The position numbers and the translations under genes were made by a program. From Hypericibacter adhaerens (GTDB lineage Bacteria; Pseudomonadota; Alphaproteobacteria; Dongiales; Dongiaceae): 64,000 nt of DNA. How positions within the stretch are numbered: position 1 is the first letter of the stretch; every line of letters begins with the position of its first letter. The stretch lies in contig NZ_CP042582.1 in assembly GCF_008728835.1 (NCBI RefSeq), forward strand, positions 4,695,001 to 4,759,000, given 5' to 3'. Of the stretch, positions 1 through 11,463 are shown one piece after another. A model generated the notes under the pieces. That model saw only the letters and a list, made by a program, of their open reading frames with translations, ran no database searches and was not told the DNA's origin.

Positions 1-411
1 CGCGACTGTCAAATGCTTTTGTGCAATTCGTAAGAACCGCAGAAAACCGCCTGTTTTCAGCAAGATCCGGGGCGCGAATCGGGTTCGCAGCCGCAAAAAT
101 CCCGCCGCTCGATTCTGTCGCAGCCCGAGCCCCATTATGGTTGCATGGCGTTAACCATACGCCATTAAACCGGGCGGCCGCCCTGAAAATGTTACCAAGA
201 TATTGATAGAGTGCGAAAAATTGGCCTCTTAACGGGCAAATTAAGTTGACAGACCGGTGCATGATTTGCATCTTGCTCGTCAGTCGTTAACCCCATTCGC
301 GCTTTAATGGTGCCGATCGGGGTGCACGGGCCTAGGCCGTCGGTGGCGCTCCAGGGGGCGCAGTCGTTCGGATCGCCACCGAAACCGTCAATAGATTGAG
401 GGGGATGTGCG
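1..411. other. Intergenic region upstream of the M23 endopeptidase gene
   Basis: I see no convincing gene here. The stretch is more AT-rich than the rest of the window and carries several TTAA words (151, 165, 229, 241, 287, 304), one of them inside TTAACCAT, which resembles a CtrA half-site. A TTGACA box lies at 246-251. A short open frame at 21-206 has no recognisable protein features. The region most likely holds the promoter and regulatory sites of the gene at 412. Confidence 0.5.
246..274 (+). promoter_or_regulatory. Candidate promoter of the M23 gene
   Basis: A perfect TTGACA (246-251) is followed after 17 bases by CATCTT (269-274), a weak -10 with only three consensus matches. It lies about 140 bases before the start codon, in the AT-richer part of the intergenic region. 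The -35 box is clear; the -10 is inference. Confidence 0.3.
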
Positions 412-2091
412 TTGACCCCACGCATTCGTTGGGCCGGCCGTGTGCTCAAGCACCACGCCGGAAAGTGCGGATTTGTAGTCGCAGCCGTCGCCATGACGTT
501 GCTGTTACGGGCCACCAGCCCCGACCTGCTCCCGGCGGTCGATGCGGCGGTTCCCAGCAGCGACAGCGCCAGCCCCGCAAATCCGAGCAGCGAAAGCGCC
601 GCGACCGGCGATACGACGACTTCTGACGCCCCGGCCGCGGCTGAGACGACAGAAGTCGCCGCCAAGACGGGCGACAGCACCGACACAACCGACGCCCCAG
701 CCCCCGTGAGCGACGAAGCCGCTCCGGCCGCGGAAGTGGTCACGCCGGGCCCCAGCGTCGCGGCGCTGCCGACGCCACGCGTGTCCGACAGCGACGAGAC
801 CCCGCCGGCCTCGCTTTCCGAACCGGCGCCGGGCGACGAGAATCAGCCGTCCGGTGGCGATGCTCCCGCCGCGAGCGATGCCGCGCCGACCGCCAATCCC
901 AGCGCCGCGATCGCGCAGACCGTCGAGGTGCAGCGCGGCGATACGCTGATGACGATCCTGGTCAATGCCGGCGTCAGCCATGACGATGCCTATGGCGCGG
1001 TCGACGCGCTGAAGGATCTGTTCGCGCCGCGCGACCTGCGTCCCGGCCAGGAGATCGCGCTCACCTTCTCCGCGCCGGAGAAGCAGCATCAGGGCCCGAT
1101 CGACTTCCAGCTCGTGAGCCTGAGCCTGCAGCCGTCGGTCGAGCGCGATCTGCAGGTCACGCGCGCCTTCGACGGCGGCTTCCAGGCCTTCGCCATCGAC
1201 CGGCCGCTGACCCATCGCAATGTCGCGATCCAGGGCGAGATCCAGTCGAGCCTGTTCGGCGCCGCCGAGTCCGCCGGCGTTCCCGTCGCCGTCATCACCG
1301 CAGCCATCAAGGCCTTCAGCTACGACGTGGATTTCCAGCGCGATATCCAGCCCGGCGACAAGTTCGAGTTCGTGTTCGACCAGCTCGACGACGAGGACGG
1401 CAATCTCGCCAAGCCCGGCGACCTGCTCTATGCCTCGCTGACCCTCTCGGGCAAGGTCTACGAGATCTACCGCTACGAGATGTCGGAGGGCTTCGTCGAC
1501 TACTTCAATCCGAAGGGCGAGAGCGTGCGCAAGGCGCTGCTCCGCACGCCCGTGGACGGTGCGCGCATCACCTCGGGCTACGGCATGCGCAACCATCCGC
1601 TCCTGGGCTATAGCAAGATGCACAAGGGCATCGATTTCGGCGCGCCCACGGGCACGCCGATCTTCGCCGCCGGCGACGGCGTCATCACCCGCATCGGCCC
1701 CTTCAGCAGCTACGGCAACTATATCCAGATCAAGCACAACGCGACCTATGCGACGGCCTATGCCCATATCAGCCGCTTCGCCAAGGGCCTGCATGTCGGC
1801 TCGCGCGTGCATCAGGGCGACGTCATCGCCTATGTCGGCGCCACCGGCCGCGCCACCGGCCCGCATCTTCATTTCGAAGTGCTGGTCAATGGCAGCCAGG
1901 TCAATCCCACGAGCGTCAAGCTGCCTTCCGGCACCAAGCTCGCCGGTGCCGACCTGAAGAAGTTCAAGGCGGCCATGACCGACATGATCGCGCTCAAGGA
2001 GCAGCTCGAGGCCGAGCAGGTCCAGACCGCCGCGGCGCCGGCGCCGTCGCAGGATTGCGGCTCGGACCCCGATACCACGGATTGCCAGTAG
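412..2091 (+). CDS. M23 family murein endopeptidase, MepM-like
   Basis: Predicted periplasmic zinc endopeptidase that cuts peptide cross-links in peptidoglycan. The 559-residue protein starts at TTG; a stop lies in frame just upstream (397-399), and a purine-rich GAGGGGGA lies a few bases before the TTG. A short hydrophobic N-terminal segment (about residues 20-35) is followed by a long Ala/Pro/Ser/Asp linker, a LysM-like segment starting VQRGDTLMTILV (about residue 171), an OapA/Csd3-like middle domain, and the M23 fold with HKGIDFGAPTGTP and the HLHFEV motif that supply the zinc ligands. Domain order matches the E. coli MepM and Helicobacter Csd3 group. The gene stands alone and is convergent with clpB. 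Family is certain; exact cut site is inference. Confidence 0.9.
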   Translation: MTPRIRWAGRVLKHHAGKCGFVVAAVAMTLLLRATSPDLLPAVDAAVPSSDSASPANPSSESAATGDTTTSDAPAAAETTEVAAKTGDSTDTTDAPAPVSDEAAPAAEVVTPGPSVAALPTPRVSDSDETPPASLSEPAPGDENQPSGGDAPAASDAAPTANPSAAIAQTVEVQRGDTLMTILVNAGVSHDDAYGAVDALKDLFAPRDLRPGQEIALTFSAPEKQHQGPIDFQLVSLSLQPSVERDLQVTRAFDGGFQAFAIDRPLTHRNVAIQGEIQSSLFGAAESAGVPVAVITAAIKAFSYDVDFQRDIQPGDKFEFVFDQLDDEDGNLAKPGDLLYASLTLSGKVYEIYRYEMSEGFVDYFNPKGESVRKALLRTPVDGARITSGYGMRNHPLLGYSKMHKGIDFGAPTGTPIFAAGDGVITRIGPFSSYGNYIQIKHNATYATAYAHISRFAKGLHVGSRVHQGDVIAYVGATGRATGPHLHFEVLVNGSQVNPTSVKLPSGTKLAGADLKKFKAAMTDMIALKEQLEAEQVQTAAAPAPSQDCGSDPDTTDCQ

Positions 2092-2111
2092 CCGGCTCCC
2101 GGCTCCAAACG

Positions 2112-2146
2112 AAACGGCGGCGGTTCTCCTCGAACCGCCGCCGTTT
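2112..2146. terminator. Bidirectional terminator between the M23 gene and clpB
   Basis: A perfect 15-bp stem (2112-2126 with 2132-2146) and a 5-base loop, flanked by A-rich sequence on one side and TTTT on the other. It lies between two converging genes, so it can act as an intrinsic terminator for both. Confidence 0.85.
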
Positions 2147-2177
2147 TGCTTTGCGCCGCTGAGCAGCGGGGGACGAA

Positions 2178-4772
<2,595 letters not shown>

Positions 4773-4892
4773 TTCTTCCCTGCCCTCTCTCGGCCATGTC
4801 CGGTTTGCCCAGCCCACGGCGAAGGATGCGAATTTCCCTCAGGCACCCTCGGGCCCCGGCTCGTCTCGCCGGCTCCCTCAGGCCCTACGGAA

Positions 4893-4920
4893 ATATGGGC
4901 CGTGCCCCCAATGACACAAG
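4893..4920 (-). promoter_or_regulatory. Candidate RpoH (sigma-32) promoter for clpB
   Basis: On the minus strand CTTGTG (4915-4920) is followed after 16 bases by CCATAT (4893-4898), close to the alphaproteobacterial heat-shock pattern CTTGAA then CCNNAT. The -10 side lies 120 bases before the clpB start. Clp chaperone genes are classic RpoH targets. Assignment is by pattern only. Confidence 0.5.
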
Positions 4921-4961
4921 AGGGGTAGGGCCAATTTCGGCCCGGGAAGTAGCCATCGGCC

Positions 4962-4984
4962 GGTTTTGCCGCAACGGCAAAACC
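4962..4984 (-). terminator. Stem-loop downstream of the DUF4167 gene
   Basis: A perfect 10-bp stem GGTTTTGCCG/CGGCAAAACC with a CAA loop, between the DUF4167 stop and the clpB promoter. No strong T-run follows, so termination is likely but not certain. Confidence 0.45.
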
Positions 4985-5042
4985 CCGCAGGGACAAGCCC
5001 TTGCAGGAGACCCCATCCGGAGGACGGGAAAGGAGATGGAAA

Positions 5043-5061
5043 GGCGGGCTGAGGGCCCGCC
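5043..5061 (-). terminator. Terminator hairpin just after the DUF4167 stop
   Basis: GGCGGGC (5043-5049) pairs with GCCCGCC (5055-5061) around a 5-base loop, seven bases past the stop codon. On the minus strand the stem is followed by CTTTCC, a weak pyrimidine tail. Confidence 0.5.
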
Positions 5062-5067
5062 CGGAGG

Positions 5068-5460
5068 TCACTCGCCGGCCGGCTCCGGGGCCTTGCTGGC
5101 CGTGCCGTTCATCGCCGGCGCCTCCTCGCCCTCGGCATCGCCCTCGTCGTTCTCGACGCCGCCGCTGCCGTCGGGCCGCTGCATCGGCCGATTGCGATTC
5201 TGGTTCTGATCGTCGCCGCTATAGGCATTGATCAAACGATAATAGTGCTCGGCATGCTGCAGGAAGTTCTCCGCGGCGATGCGATCGCCCGCGGAGCTCG
5301 CATCGCGTGCGAGCGCCAGATACTTCTCCAACACCTGGTAGGCATTGCCGCGGACCCGAACATCGGGTCCGTTGCTGTCGAAGGTCTGCTGACGTGGATT
5401 GAAGTGCGGTTTGCGCTGACCGCGGCCGCGCGAACGCCGGGGATTCGAGCCTTGCCTCAT
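5068..5460 (-). CDS. DUF4167 domain protein, Arg-rich
   Basis: A 130-residue protein with the two marks of the alphaproteobacterial DUF4167 family. The N-terminus is basic and Arg/Gly-rich (MRQGSNPRRSRGRGQRK), suited to binding nucleic acid. A conserved helical segment follows, RVRGNAYQVLEKYLALARDA then AENFLQHAEHYYRLI. The C-terminal third is acidic and low in complexity. No catalytic motif is visible. I place the start at this methionine, 17 codons inside a longer frame, because the family begins with MRQG. Function is unknown; binding to RNA or DNA is inference from charge. Confidence 0.85.
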   Translation of the reverse strand: MRQGSNPRRSRGRGQRKPHFNPRQQTFDSNGPDVRVRGNAYQVLEKYLALARDASSAGDRIAAENFLQHAEHYYRLINAYSGDDQNQNRNRPMQRPDGSGGVENDEGDAEGEEAPAMNGTASKAPEPAGE

Positions 5461-5628
5461 CGCCTTATCGCTTCGCTTTAGGATACCGTCTTTCCCGCTT
5501 CCCGGGCGCACGGCGCCGTTGCTCTGGGCTGCCGTCGCATATCATCAAGCATCAGCTTGGGAGGGGGGACAGAACGTCGGCCCGGCCCCCTTGGCCGAGC
5601 GTCTCGGATCTGTTTTCCGGGAGCTAAC

Positions 5629-6528
5629 CTAGACGGTCGCTCCCGCCTTTCCAACTGTTTTTTTGGCGGCTTTCCGGGCCATGACCAGGCATCGCCAGTG
5701 GCCACCGAGATCGGCACGCCACTTGCGTAGCGTCAAACCGCCCGCTTCATAGATCGCCTGCGCGGCAGGCCCCTGTTCGTCGCCATGCTCCACCACAGCA
5801 ATGCCACCGGCGGCAAGTCGTCGCGGGATGATTCGGGCGAGCCGGCGGTGCGCGGCGAGGCCGTCGGGACCGCCATCGAGCGCCAGATGCGGGTCGTGCA
5901 GCACCACCTCCGGCGCCAGCGTCGCGATCTCCGCGGCCGGGATGTAGGGCGGGTTCGAGACCACGATGTCGAACCGTCCGGCGAGGCCGGAATCCCAGTC
6001 GGCGATCCGGAACCGGGCGCGGCGCTCGAGGCCCAGGCGCGCCGCATTGGCGCTGGCCGTGGCCACGGCCAAGGGCGCCAGATCGACACCGATTCCCTTC
6101 GCGTTCGGCAGTTCCGAAAGCAGCGCCAGCAGGAGGCAGCCCGTCCCGCAGCCGAGATCGAGAATCGACAGGGGCGCATCGCGATCGGCGACCGTCTCCA
6201 GCACCGCCTCGATCAGCGTCTCGCTGTCGGCGCGCGGATCGAGCGTGGCCGCGGAAAGGCCGAAATCGAGACTCCAGAATTCGCGCCGGCCGAGGATGCG
6301 CGAGACCGGCTCATGCCGGGATCGGCGCCGGACGAAATCCTCGAAGCGCGCCGCCGTCTCGGGTGCGACCGGCTGCTCCTCGCGGCCGACGAGATCGCCC
6401 CAGCTTCGATCGAGCGCCGCGGCCAGCAGGAGGCGCGCCTCGCGCCGCGCGTTCTCGATGCCCACCCGGTCCAGACGATGCTGGCCCGACGCCAGGAGAT
6501 CGCCGATGGCCGCCATGGCGAGGTTCAT
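5629..6528 (-). CDS. prmC: Release factor glutamine N5-methyltransferase
   Basis: Uses S-adenosylmethionine to methylate the glutamine of the GGQ loop in release factors RF1 and RF2, which raises termination efficiency. The 299-residue protein has a helical N-terminal domain with REFWSLDF, then a Rossmann methyltransferase domain with [15 protein letters not shown] as motif I (about residue 120) and the catalytic NPPY motif (SNPPYIP, about residue 185). Its ATG overlaps the prfA stop by four bases, so the enzyme is translationally coupled to its substrate gene, as in E. coli. The Lys/Ala-rich C-terminal tail is a short extra. Confidence 0.96.
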   Translation of the reverse strand: MNLAMAAIGDLLASGQHRLDRVGIENARREARLLLAAALDRSWGDLVGREEQPVAPETAARFEDFVRRRSRHEPVSRILGRREFWSLDFGLSAATLDPRADSETLIEAVLETVADRDAPLSILDLGCGTGCLLLALLSELPNAKGIGVDLAPLAVATASANAARLGLERRARFRIADWDSGLAGRFDIVVSNPPYIPAAEIATLAPEVVLHDPHLALDGGPDGLAAHRRLARIIPRRLAAGGIAVVEHGDEQGPAAQAIYEAGGLTLRKWRADLGGHWRCLVMARKAAKKTVGKAGATV

Positions 6529-7610
6529 GCCTCCTCGGCGAGCTGGGCCAGGCGGCTCGCCTGGTCGTCGGCGATCAGCGCGTCGATCAGCTCGTCGAGC
6601 CCGCCGCCCTCCATCACCGCCTCGATCTTGTAGAGGGTCATGTTGATGCGGTGGTCGGTGACGCGGCCTTGCGGGAAGTTGTAGGTGCGGATGCGTTCCG
6701 AGCGGTCGCCCGAGCCGACCTGGCTCTTGCGCGAGGCGGCCCGCTCGGCCTCGCGCTTGGTGCGCTCCATCTCGAACAGGCGCGCGCGCAGCACCTTCAG
6801 CGCCTTGGCCTTGTTCTTGTGCTGCGATTTCTCGTCCTGCTGCTGCACCACGAGGCCGGTCGGGATGTGGGTGATGCGGACCGCGCTGTCGGTGGTGTTG
6901 ACCGACTGACCGCCGGGACCCGACGCGCGGAAGACGTCGATGCGCAGATCCTTCTCGTCGATCTGGATATCGACCTCCTCGGCCTCGGGCAGCACCGCCA
7001 CCGTCGCCGCGGAGGTATGGATGCGCCCGCTGCCTTCGGTCGCCGGCACGCGCTGGACGCGATGCACGCCCGATTCGAACTTGAGGCGCGCGAAGACGCC
7101 GCGCCCCGAGATCGAGGCGATCGCCTCCTTGTAGCCGCCGAGCCCGGTCTCGTTGATGCTGATGATCTCGAACTTCCAGTTATGCAGCTCGGCATAGCGC
7201 CGGTACATGCGGAAGAGTTCGGCCGCGAACAGCGCCGCCTCCTCGCCCCCGGTGCCGGCGCGCACCTCGAGGATGGCGTCGCGCTCGTCGGCCTCGTCTT
7301 TCGGCAGCAGCAGCAGCTTGAGCCGCTGGTCGATCTCCTGGAGGCGCGTCTTGGCCGCGCGCAGCTCCTCGTCGGCCAGCGCCCGCATCTCGGGCTCGGC
7401 CGCCGCGTCCTGGCTCAGGCTGGCCAGCTCCTCGACCTCGCCCTGCGCCTTGCGCAGCTCGAGGATGGTCTCGACCGTCGGCGCCAGGTCGGAATATTCC
7501 TTCGCCATGCGCGCGAATTCCTGCGCGTCGCGCTTGCCTTCGGCCGCCAGCAGATGCGCCAGCTCCTCATGCCGAAGCACCACGCGGTCGAGTTTCAGAT
7601 CCAGATTCAC
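6525..7610 (-). CDS. prfA: Peptide chain release factor 1
   Basis: Recognises UAA and UAG stop codons on the ribosome and triggers peptide release. The 361-residue protein has the usual length, the PAT tripeptide of RF1 in [14 protein letters not shown] (stop-codon recognition) and the GGQ peptidyl-hydrolase motif in [16 protein letters not shown]. The Gln there is the target of PrmC, encoded next. It overlaps the upstream hemA-like gene and the downstream prmC by four bases each, giving a tightly coupled three-gene unit. Confidence 0.98.
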   Translation of the reverse strand: MNLDLKLDRVVLRHEELAHLLAAEGKRDAQEFARMAKEYSDLAPTVETILELRKAQGEVEELASLSQDAAAEPEMRALADEELRAAKTRLQEIDQRLKLLLLPKDEADERDAILEVRAGTGGEEAALFAAELFRMYRRYAELHNWKFEIISINETGLGGYKEAIASISGRGVFARLKFESGVHRVQRVPATEGSGRIHTSAATVAVLPEAEEVDIQIDEKDLRIDVFRASGPGGQSVNTTDSAVRITHIPTGLVVQQQDEKSQHKNKAKALKVLRARLFEMERTKREAERAASRKSQVGSGDRSERIRTYNFPQGRVTDHRINMTLYKIEAVMEGGGLDELIDALIADDQASRLAQLAEEA

Positions 7611-8908
7611 GTCTTTTCCTTCGTCGATCCGTCGATTCCGAACAGGCGGCCCAGCAGCGCCGCCAGGGTCGATGCGTCCTTGCCTTCGCCCGCGACCGCC
7701 TTCAAGGCCGCTTCCGGCCGCTGCAGCAGCCGGTTCACCAACAGGCGCGTGGCCGCCTCGGCATCGCCGCCGGCCTCGGCCAGCGCCTTCGCGCGCTCGG
7801 CCTCGAGCTCGGCACGCAAGGCGGCCAGCGCCGGCGCATAGCCCGGCTCGGCATAGCGCGCCTCGAAGCGCGCGGTCTCCTCGGCCAGGATCCGCGCCGC
7901 GGTCTCCGCGGCCTGCCGGCGGGTGGCGGCGCTGCCGCGCGGCGTGCGGCCCTCCATGGCCAGCCGCTCCAGATCGTCGAGATCGTAGCGGAAGGCGTCG
8001 TCGAGCTCGCCGACGGCGGCTTCGATGTCGGGCGGCAGGGCCGCGTCGAGGAGCAGCATCGGCTTGTGCCGGCGCGCCTTGAGCGCCGCCTTGACGGCCT
8101 CCGTCGTCACCACGACCCGGCCGGCCCCCAAGGCCGCGATCACGATGTCGGCAGCGGCCAGCGCCGCGTCAAGCTCGGCCCAGTCGCGGAAATGGCAACC
8201 CAGCCGCCGGGCGGTCAGCTCGGCGCGCGCCGCGGCCGGATGGGTGACGGTGAGCCGCGTGAGCCCGCCCTTCTGCAGCTCGGCCGCCATCCGCTCGCCC
8301 ATCTCACCGATGCCGAGCATCAGCGCGCTGCAGCGGCCGAGATCGCCGAAAAGCTCGCGCGCGACATCGATCGCGGCGGTCGCCATGGAGACCGGCTGCT
8401 CGGCCAGCGGCGTCTCGCTCCGCACCCGGCCTGCCGTCACATAGGCCGCCTGCAGCATGGCTTCGAGCTCGGGGCCCACCAGCCCCGCCTCGATCGAAGA
8501 GCGGTGATTGGCCTTGAGCTGCTCCAGCACCTGGGGCTCGCCCGGGACCGGGCTGTCGAGCGAGGCCGCGACCGAGAAGAGATGGCGCAGGGCCGTGACG
8601 CCGCGTCGCTCGAAGAGCTGCGCCGACACCAGCTCGGGCGCCAGCCCCGCGCTCGCCGCCAGGATCGCGCGCAAGGCCGCCGCTCCCCGCGCGGGATCGG
8701 GATGGAAGACATAGAGCTCGCAGCGGTCGGAGGTGACGACCGTCAGCGCCTGCCCGAAGCCCTGCTGCTTCAGCCGCTGCAGGATCGCGGGCGCGGCGCT
8801 CCCGTCCAAGAAGAGACGCTCGCGCAGCGCCGCCGTGGCGCCGCGATGGCTGGCGCCGACCAGCAGCAGGTCCTGGACCGAAGAACGGGCTGAGCGGGGT
8901 TCCGGCAT
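7607..8908 (-). CDS. Glutamyl-tRNA reductase-like protein, catalytic Cys missing
   Basis: The 433-residue protein has the full domain plan of glutamyl-tRNA reductase (catalytic, NADPH-binding and C-terminal dimerisation domains) and the gammaproteobacterial gene order hemA-prfA-prmC. Key positions differ, however. The STCNR active-site motif reads VTSDRCELY, with Ser60 where the thioester-forming Cys should be and a Cys at 63. The SGLDSMVLGEPQ segment reads [12 protein letters not shown]. The ANRT motif after the dinucleotide fold reads VTHPAA, and the DIAVPRD motif reads DAALPPD. The GxGEMG nucleotide loop is kept (GIGEMGE). It may be a non-catalytic or repurposed paralogue; most alphaproteobacteria make aminolevulinate with ALA synthase instead. 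Family assignment is firm, activity is doubtful. Confidence 0.85.
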   Translation of the reverse strand: MPEPRSARSSVQDLLLVGASHRGATAALRERLFLDGSAAPAILQRLKQQGFGQALTVVTSDRCELYVFHPDPARGAAALRAILAASAGLAPELVSAQLFERRGVTALRHLFSVAASLDSPVPGEPQVLEQLKANHRSSIEAGLVGPELEAMLQAAYVTAGRVRSETPLAEQPVSMATAAIDVARELFGDLGRCSALMLGIGEMGERMAAELQKGGLTRLTVTHPAAARAELTARRLGCHFRDWAELDAALAAADIVIAALGAGRVVVTTEAVKAALKARRHKPMLLLDAALPPDIEAAVGELDDAFRYDLDDLERLAMEGRTPRGSAATRRQAAETAARILAEETARFEARYAEPGYAPALAALRAELEAERAKALAEAGGDAEAATRLLVNRLLQRPEAALKAVAGEGKDASTLAALLGRLFGIDGSTKEKT

Positions 8909-8920
8909 CGGCCGGCCCCG

Positions 8921-10165
8921 CTAACGGTAAGCGGCGAGGCGATCCTTGAGGGCGTCGAGCGCCACCGTCTCCTGCGATCCCTTGTCCAGGTCGCGGAGCG
9001 TGACGACGCCGCCCTTGAGCTCATCCTCGCCCATCAGAAGGGCGACAGAGGCATGAAGCCGATTGGCCCGCTTGAGACGCTTGCTCATATTGCCACTATA
9101 ACCCAGCTCGACGGCAAAGCCCGCCTTGCGCAGATCGTGGGCCAGCCTGAGGGCCGCCCCTTGCGCCTCGTCGCCGACCGGCACCACCGCCACCGGGCGG
9201 CGCGCCGGCGGCGCCTCCGCCAGCATCATGGCCAGCCGTTCGATGCCCGAGGCCCAGCCGACGCCCGGCGTCGGCGGCCCGCCCATGGCCTCGATCAGCC
9301 CGTCATAGCGCCCGCCGGCCATCACCGTGCCCTGGGCGCCCAGCGTCTCGGTCACGAACTCGAAGGCCGTGTGGCAATAGTAATCGAGCCCGCGCACCAG
9401 CCGCGGGCTGACGCGGTAGGGGATCCCCAGCGCGTCCAGGCCGCCCGTCACCGCGGCGAAGAAATCGCGGCTGGCCTGGTTGAGATAATCGCCGAAGAGC
9501 GGCGCCTCGGCCACGATGCGCCGGTCGCCCTCGTCCTTGGAATCGAGGATGCGCAGCGGGTTGCGCTCGAGCCGGTCGCGCGATTCCTGCGAGAGCTTGT
9601 CGCGATGCCCGCCGAAATAGCGCACCAGCTCGGTACGGTAGGCTTGGCGGCTTTCCGCGTCGCCCAGGCTGTTGAGCTCGAGCACGATCCGGTCGGCCAG
9701 GCCCAGCTCGGCCAGGATCGAATGGCCGGTGGCGATCACCTCGACATCGCCCGCCGGCGCCGCCACGCCCAGGAGCTCGATGCCGATCTGGTGGAACTGC
9801 CTGAGGCGGCCCTTCTGCGGGCGCTCATAGCGGAACATCGGCCCGTGATAGAAGAACTTCAGCGGCAGGTTCTGGGCGAGCCCGCCCGAGATCAGCGCGC
9901 GCGCGACCGAGGCGGTACCCTCGGGACGCAGCGTCAGCCCCTCGCCGCCGCGGTCGGTGAAACTGTACATCTCCTTGGTGACGATGTCGGAGGTATCGCC
10001 CAGGGTGCGCTTGAAGACCTCCGAGAACTCGAAGATCGGCGTCTCGATCTCGAGATAGCCGAAACGCTCCGCCACCTCGCGCGCGGCCTCGGTCACGCGG
10101 CGGTGGCGGCGCATGTCTTCGGGCAAGAGATCGTGCGTGCCGCGAACCGGCTGCAGCGTCGTCAA
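8921..10165 (-). CDS. hisS: Histidyl-tRNA synthetase
   Basis: Class II aminoacyl-tRNA synthetase that charges tRNA-His. The 414-residue protein begins with the typical VRGTHDLLPED, has motif 2 with LRPEGTASVARAL, the histidine-specific RGLDYYCHTAFEF segment, MAGGRYDGL near motif 3, and a C-terminal anticodon-binding domain. The start codon is TTG, supported by AGGAG seven bases upstream. It lies 21 bases after ispG and 12 bases before the hemA-like gene on the same strand, so it belongs to the same operon. Confidence 0.97.
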   Translation of the reverse strand: MTTLQPVRGTHDLLPEDMRRHRRVTEAAREVAERFGYLEIETPIFEFSEVFKRTLGDTSDIVTKEMYSFTDRGGEGLTLRPEGTASVARALISGGLAQNLPLKFFYHGPMFRYERPQKGRLRQFHQIGIELLGVAAPAGDVEVIATGHSILAELGLADRIVLELNSLGDAESRQAYRTELVRYFGGHRDKLSQESRDRLERNPLRILDSKDEGDRRIVAEAPLFGDYLNQASRDFFAAVTGGLDALGIPYRVSPRLVRGLDYYCHTAFEFVTETLGAQGTVMAGGRYDGLIEAMGGPPTPGVGWASGIERLAMMLAEAPPARRPVAVVPVGDEAQGAALRLAHDLRKAGFAVELGYSGNMSKRLKRANRLHASVALLMGEDELKGGVVTLRDLDKGSQETVALDALKDRLAAYR

Positions 10166-10186
10166 CGGGAGGCTCCTGAGGGAATG

Positions 10187-11329
10187 CTATTCGGCGGCGG
10201 TTTTCGCGCCGGAAGCCGCCGCGGCGGCGGCCTTGGCCGCCTCGATCTCGGCCGCCTTCTTCTCGATCAGCTCGACCAGGTGATCGACGATGTCGGCGTC
10301 CTTGAGGCGATGGTGCGGCACACCGGCGATATAGACCTGGTGCGTGCCGTTGCCGCCGCCGGTGAAGCCGATATCGGTCTCGCGCGCCTCGCCCGGCCCG
10401 TTCACCACGCAGCCGATGACCGAGACCGTCATGGGCGTGTTGATATGGGCGATGCGCTGCTCCAGCCGCTCGACGGTCTTGATGACCTCGTATTGCTGGC
10501 GCGCGCAGGAGGGGCAGGAAATGATGTTCACGCCGCGATGGCGCAGGTTGAGCGACTTCAGGATGTCGAAGCCGACCTTGATCTCCTCGACCGGATCGGC
10601 CGAGAGCGAGACGCGGATGGTGTCGCCGATGCCGGCCCACAGCAGCGAGCCCATGCCGATCGAGGATTTGACCGTGCCGGAACGGAAGCCGCCCGCCTCG
10701 GTGATGCCGAGATGGAGCGGATAGTCGCAAGCGTCGGCCAGGCCCTGATAGGCCGCGACGGCGAGGAACACGTCCGACGCCTTGACGCTGATCTTGAACT
10801 CGAAGAAGTCGTTGTCCTCGAGGATCTTCGCATGATCGAGCGCGCTCTCGACCATGGCCTCGGGGCAAGGCTCGCCGTAGCGTTCCAGGAGCTCGCGCTC
10901 GAGGCTGCCGGCATTGACGCCGATGCGCATGGCGCAGCCATGGTCCTTGGCCGCCTTGACGACTTCCTTCACGCGATCGGCCGAGCCGATATTGCCCGGG
11001 TTGATGCGCAGGCAGGCCGCACCCGCCTTGGCCGCCTCGATCGCGCGCTTGTAGTGGAAATGGATGTCCGCGACGATCGGCACCTTGGCCGCGCGGACGA
11101 TCTCGCCCATGGCCGCGGTCGATTCCTCGTCGGGGCAGGAGACGCGAACGATATCCGCCCCCGCCGCCTCGAGCGCCTGGATCTGCGCGATCGTCGCCTT
11201 GGCGTCGGCGGTCAGCGTGTTGGTCATCGACTGCACCGTGATCGGCGCGTCGCCGCCCACCCGGACGGCGCCCACTTTGATCTGCCGGCACTTGCGCCGG
11301 GCGATGTCGCGATAAGGGCGAACGCTCAT
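10187..11329 (-). CDS. ispG: 4-hydroxy-3-methylbut-2-enyl diphosphate synthase (flavodoxin)
   Basis: [4Fe-4S] enzyme of the MEP isoprenoid pathway, converting methylerythritol cyclodiphosphate to HMBPP. The 380-residue protein has an N-terminal TIM barrel ([15 protein letters not shown]) and a C-terminal cluster domain. The expected ligands are in place: Cys272 and Cys275 in SCPSCARQQ, Cys307 in [11 protein letters not shown], and Glu314. The start at [14 protein letters not shown] is chosen because it follows AGGATCTCG and matches the family. The last 25 residues are an Ala/Glu/Lys-rich tail. First gene of the ispG-hisS-hemA-like-prfA-prmC run. Confidence 0.96.
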   Translation of the reverse strand: MSVRPYRDIARRKCRQIKVGAVRVGGDAPITVQSMTNTLTADAKATIAQIQALEAAGADIVRVSCPDEESTAAMGEIVRAAKVPIVADIHFHYKRAIEAAKAGAACLRINPGNIGSADRVKEVVKAAKDHGCAMRIGVNAGSLERELLERYGEPCPEAMVESALDHAKILEDNDFFEFKISVKASDVFLAVAAYQGLADACDYPLHLGITEAGGFRSGTVKSSIGMGSLLWAGIGDTIRVSLSADPVEEIKVGFDILKSLNLRHRGVNIISCPSCARQQYEVIKTVERLEQRIAHINTPMTVSVIGCVVNGPGEARETDIGFTGGGNGTHQVYIAGVPHHRLKDADIVDHLVELIEKKAAEIEAAKAAAAAASGAKTAAE

Positions 11330-11463
11330 CGAGATCCTCGAAAATCGTCTGGAACGGTTGCGGGGGAACGGACTAGAGCGCCGGCCCTGCGGCATGGGCG
11401 CCAAGATGCGCTCCCCGACCGATAAGATCAAGTATCGGCAAGCCCATGATCAAATTGAAATAT

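Noticed and set aside
21-206. A 61-codon open frame at the window start
   Set aside because: It has no ribosome-binding site or recognisable protein features and covers the AT-rich regulatory region of the M23 gene.
9053-11425. Long open frame antisense to hisS and ispG
   Set aside because: It spans two well-supported genes on the other strand and has shadow-type composition with no domain.
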